A model generated the notes under the pieces. The model was not told where the DNA came from and did no database searches. It saw only the letters and a program-made list of their open reading frames with translations. Source: an uncultured Selenomonadaceae bacterium (GTDB lineage Bacteria; Bacillota; Negativicutes; Selenomonadales; Selenomonadaceae). From it: DNA of 5,294 bases. Positions 5,216-5,294 of this stretch are shown here, piece after piece. Location of the stretch: assembly GCA_905236325.1 (NCBI GenBank), contig CAJOPJ010000162.1:1-5294 (forward strand), given 5' to 3'. Both the position numbers and the translations under genes were made by a program. Every line of letters begins with the position of its first letter. Position 1 is the first letter of the stretch.

Positions 5216-5294
5216 TTGGCAGTGAAATTTTCAATAAAAAGTTTCTTGACAGGTATCGGTGCAAATCCTCCTGCACATCCTCACAACAGGATTC
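5216..5294 (+). pseudogene. Second, partial copy of the GH9 signature region (continues past the window)
   Basis: Bases 5240-5294 match 4862-4916 in the GH9 gene at 48 of 55 positions and encode SFLTGIGANPPAHPHNRI against SFMTGLGANPPAHPHNRI. Most differences are third-codon or conservative, so this copy diverged as coding sequence and is not a fresh duplicate. Weaker similarity reaches back to about 5216 (Ile-Gly-Ser-Glu-Ile-Phe-Asn-Lys against Phe-Gly-Arg-Asn-Ser-Leu-Asp-Lys), but only if one A is removed from the five-A run at 5236-5240. Before 5216 similarity fades, and no N-terminal GH9 half precedes it. It is probably the tail of a decayed or truncated GH9 paralogue. A short open reading frame from GTG 5222 runs through it to the window edge, but no ribosome binding site supports it. 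Confidence 0.65.

Noticed and set aside
5208..5221. Hairpin TGCC-TTAATT-GGCA after the GH9 gene as a terminator
   Set aside because: The stem is only four base pairs and no T-run follows on the + strand; it also overlaps the start of the GH9-like fragment.
5223..5233. Palindrome TGAAA-T-TTTCA, resembling an RpiR-type operator
   Set aside because: It lies inside the degenerate GH9 copy, with no promoter elements around it, and short AT palindromes are expected by chance in this AT-rich sequence.
1..5294. CRISPR array, tRNA/rRNA genes, insertion sequence or phage genes
   Set aside because: No regularly spaced repeats, transposase motifs, terminal inverted repeats or recognisable RNA genes were seen on either strand.

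Overview
The window looks like part of a carbohydrate-utilisation locus from a low-GC diderm Firmicute of the Negativicutes type (Selenomonas/Veillonella relatives). The main reason is the gene at 1186-2550. It encodes a signal peptide, one SLH domain, a short coiled coil and a beta-barrel ending in phenylalanine, which is the architecture of the OmpM-type outer-membrane porins of that group. AT-rich codon use, strong Shine-Dalgarno sites and same-strand packing fit this. I do not assign a genus.

Layout, all on the + strand. Positions 2-115 hold the last 37 codons of a GH1 enzyme resembling 6-phospho-beta-glucosidases, followed by a rho-independent terminator at 147-168. A MurR/RpiR-family regulator follows, best read from a TTG start at 186 rather than the GTG at 177. 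A 163-base intergenic region carries a good sigma-70/A-type promoter (1115-1143), whose -35 box lies inside a perfect palindrome. That promoter appears to drive a tight operon: the SLH porin (1186-2550), a secreted GH16 lichenase-type beta-1,3-1,4-glucanase (2569-3366), and a secreted GH9 endoglucanase (3377-5194). The intergenic gaps are 18 and 10 bases.

The GH9 reading frame is broken by an in-frame TAA at 4733-4735. The same frame resumes directly and encodes the HxR signature and the Asn-Glu catalytic-acid region, so a product ending at the TAA would lack essential active-site parts. The sequence around the stop can be explained by two compensating homopolymer indels. Twenty-one bases after the end of GH9, a second diverged copy of the GH9 signature region begins (about 5216-5294) and runs off the window. 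It has no upstream half in this window and its own apparent one-base A-run shift.

Taken together (inference), the locus reads as a beta-glucan utilisation system: exported GH16 and GH9 glucanases cut mixed-linkage or cellulosic glucan, a co-transcribed porin could admit the oligosaccharides across the outer membrane, and a phospho-beta-glucosidase would cleave PTS-imported phosphodisaccharides. The RpiR protein is the obvious local candidate for control. It would be a porin-based functional counterpart, in a diderm Firmicute, to the polysaccharide utilisation loci of Bacteroidetes.
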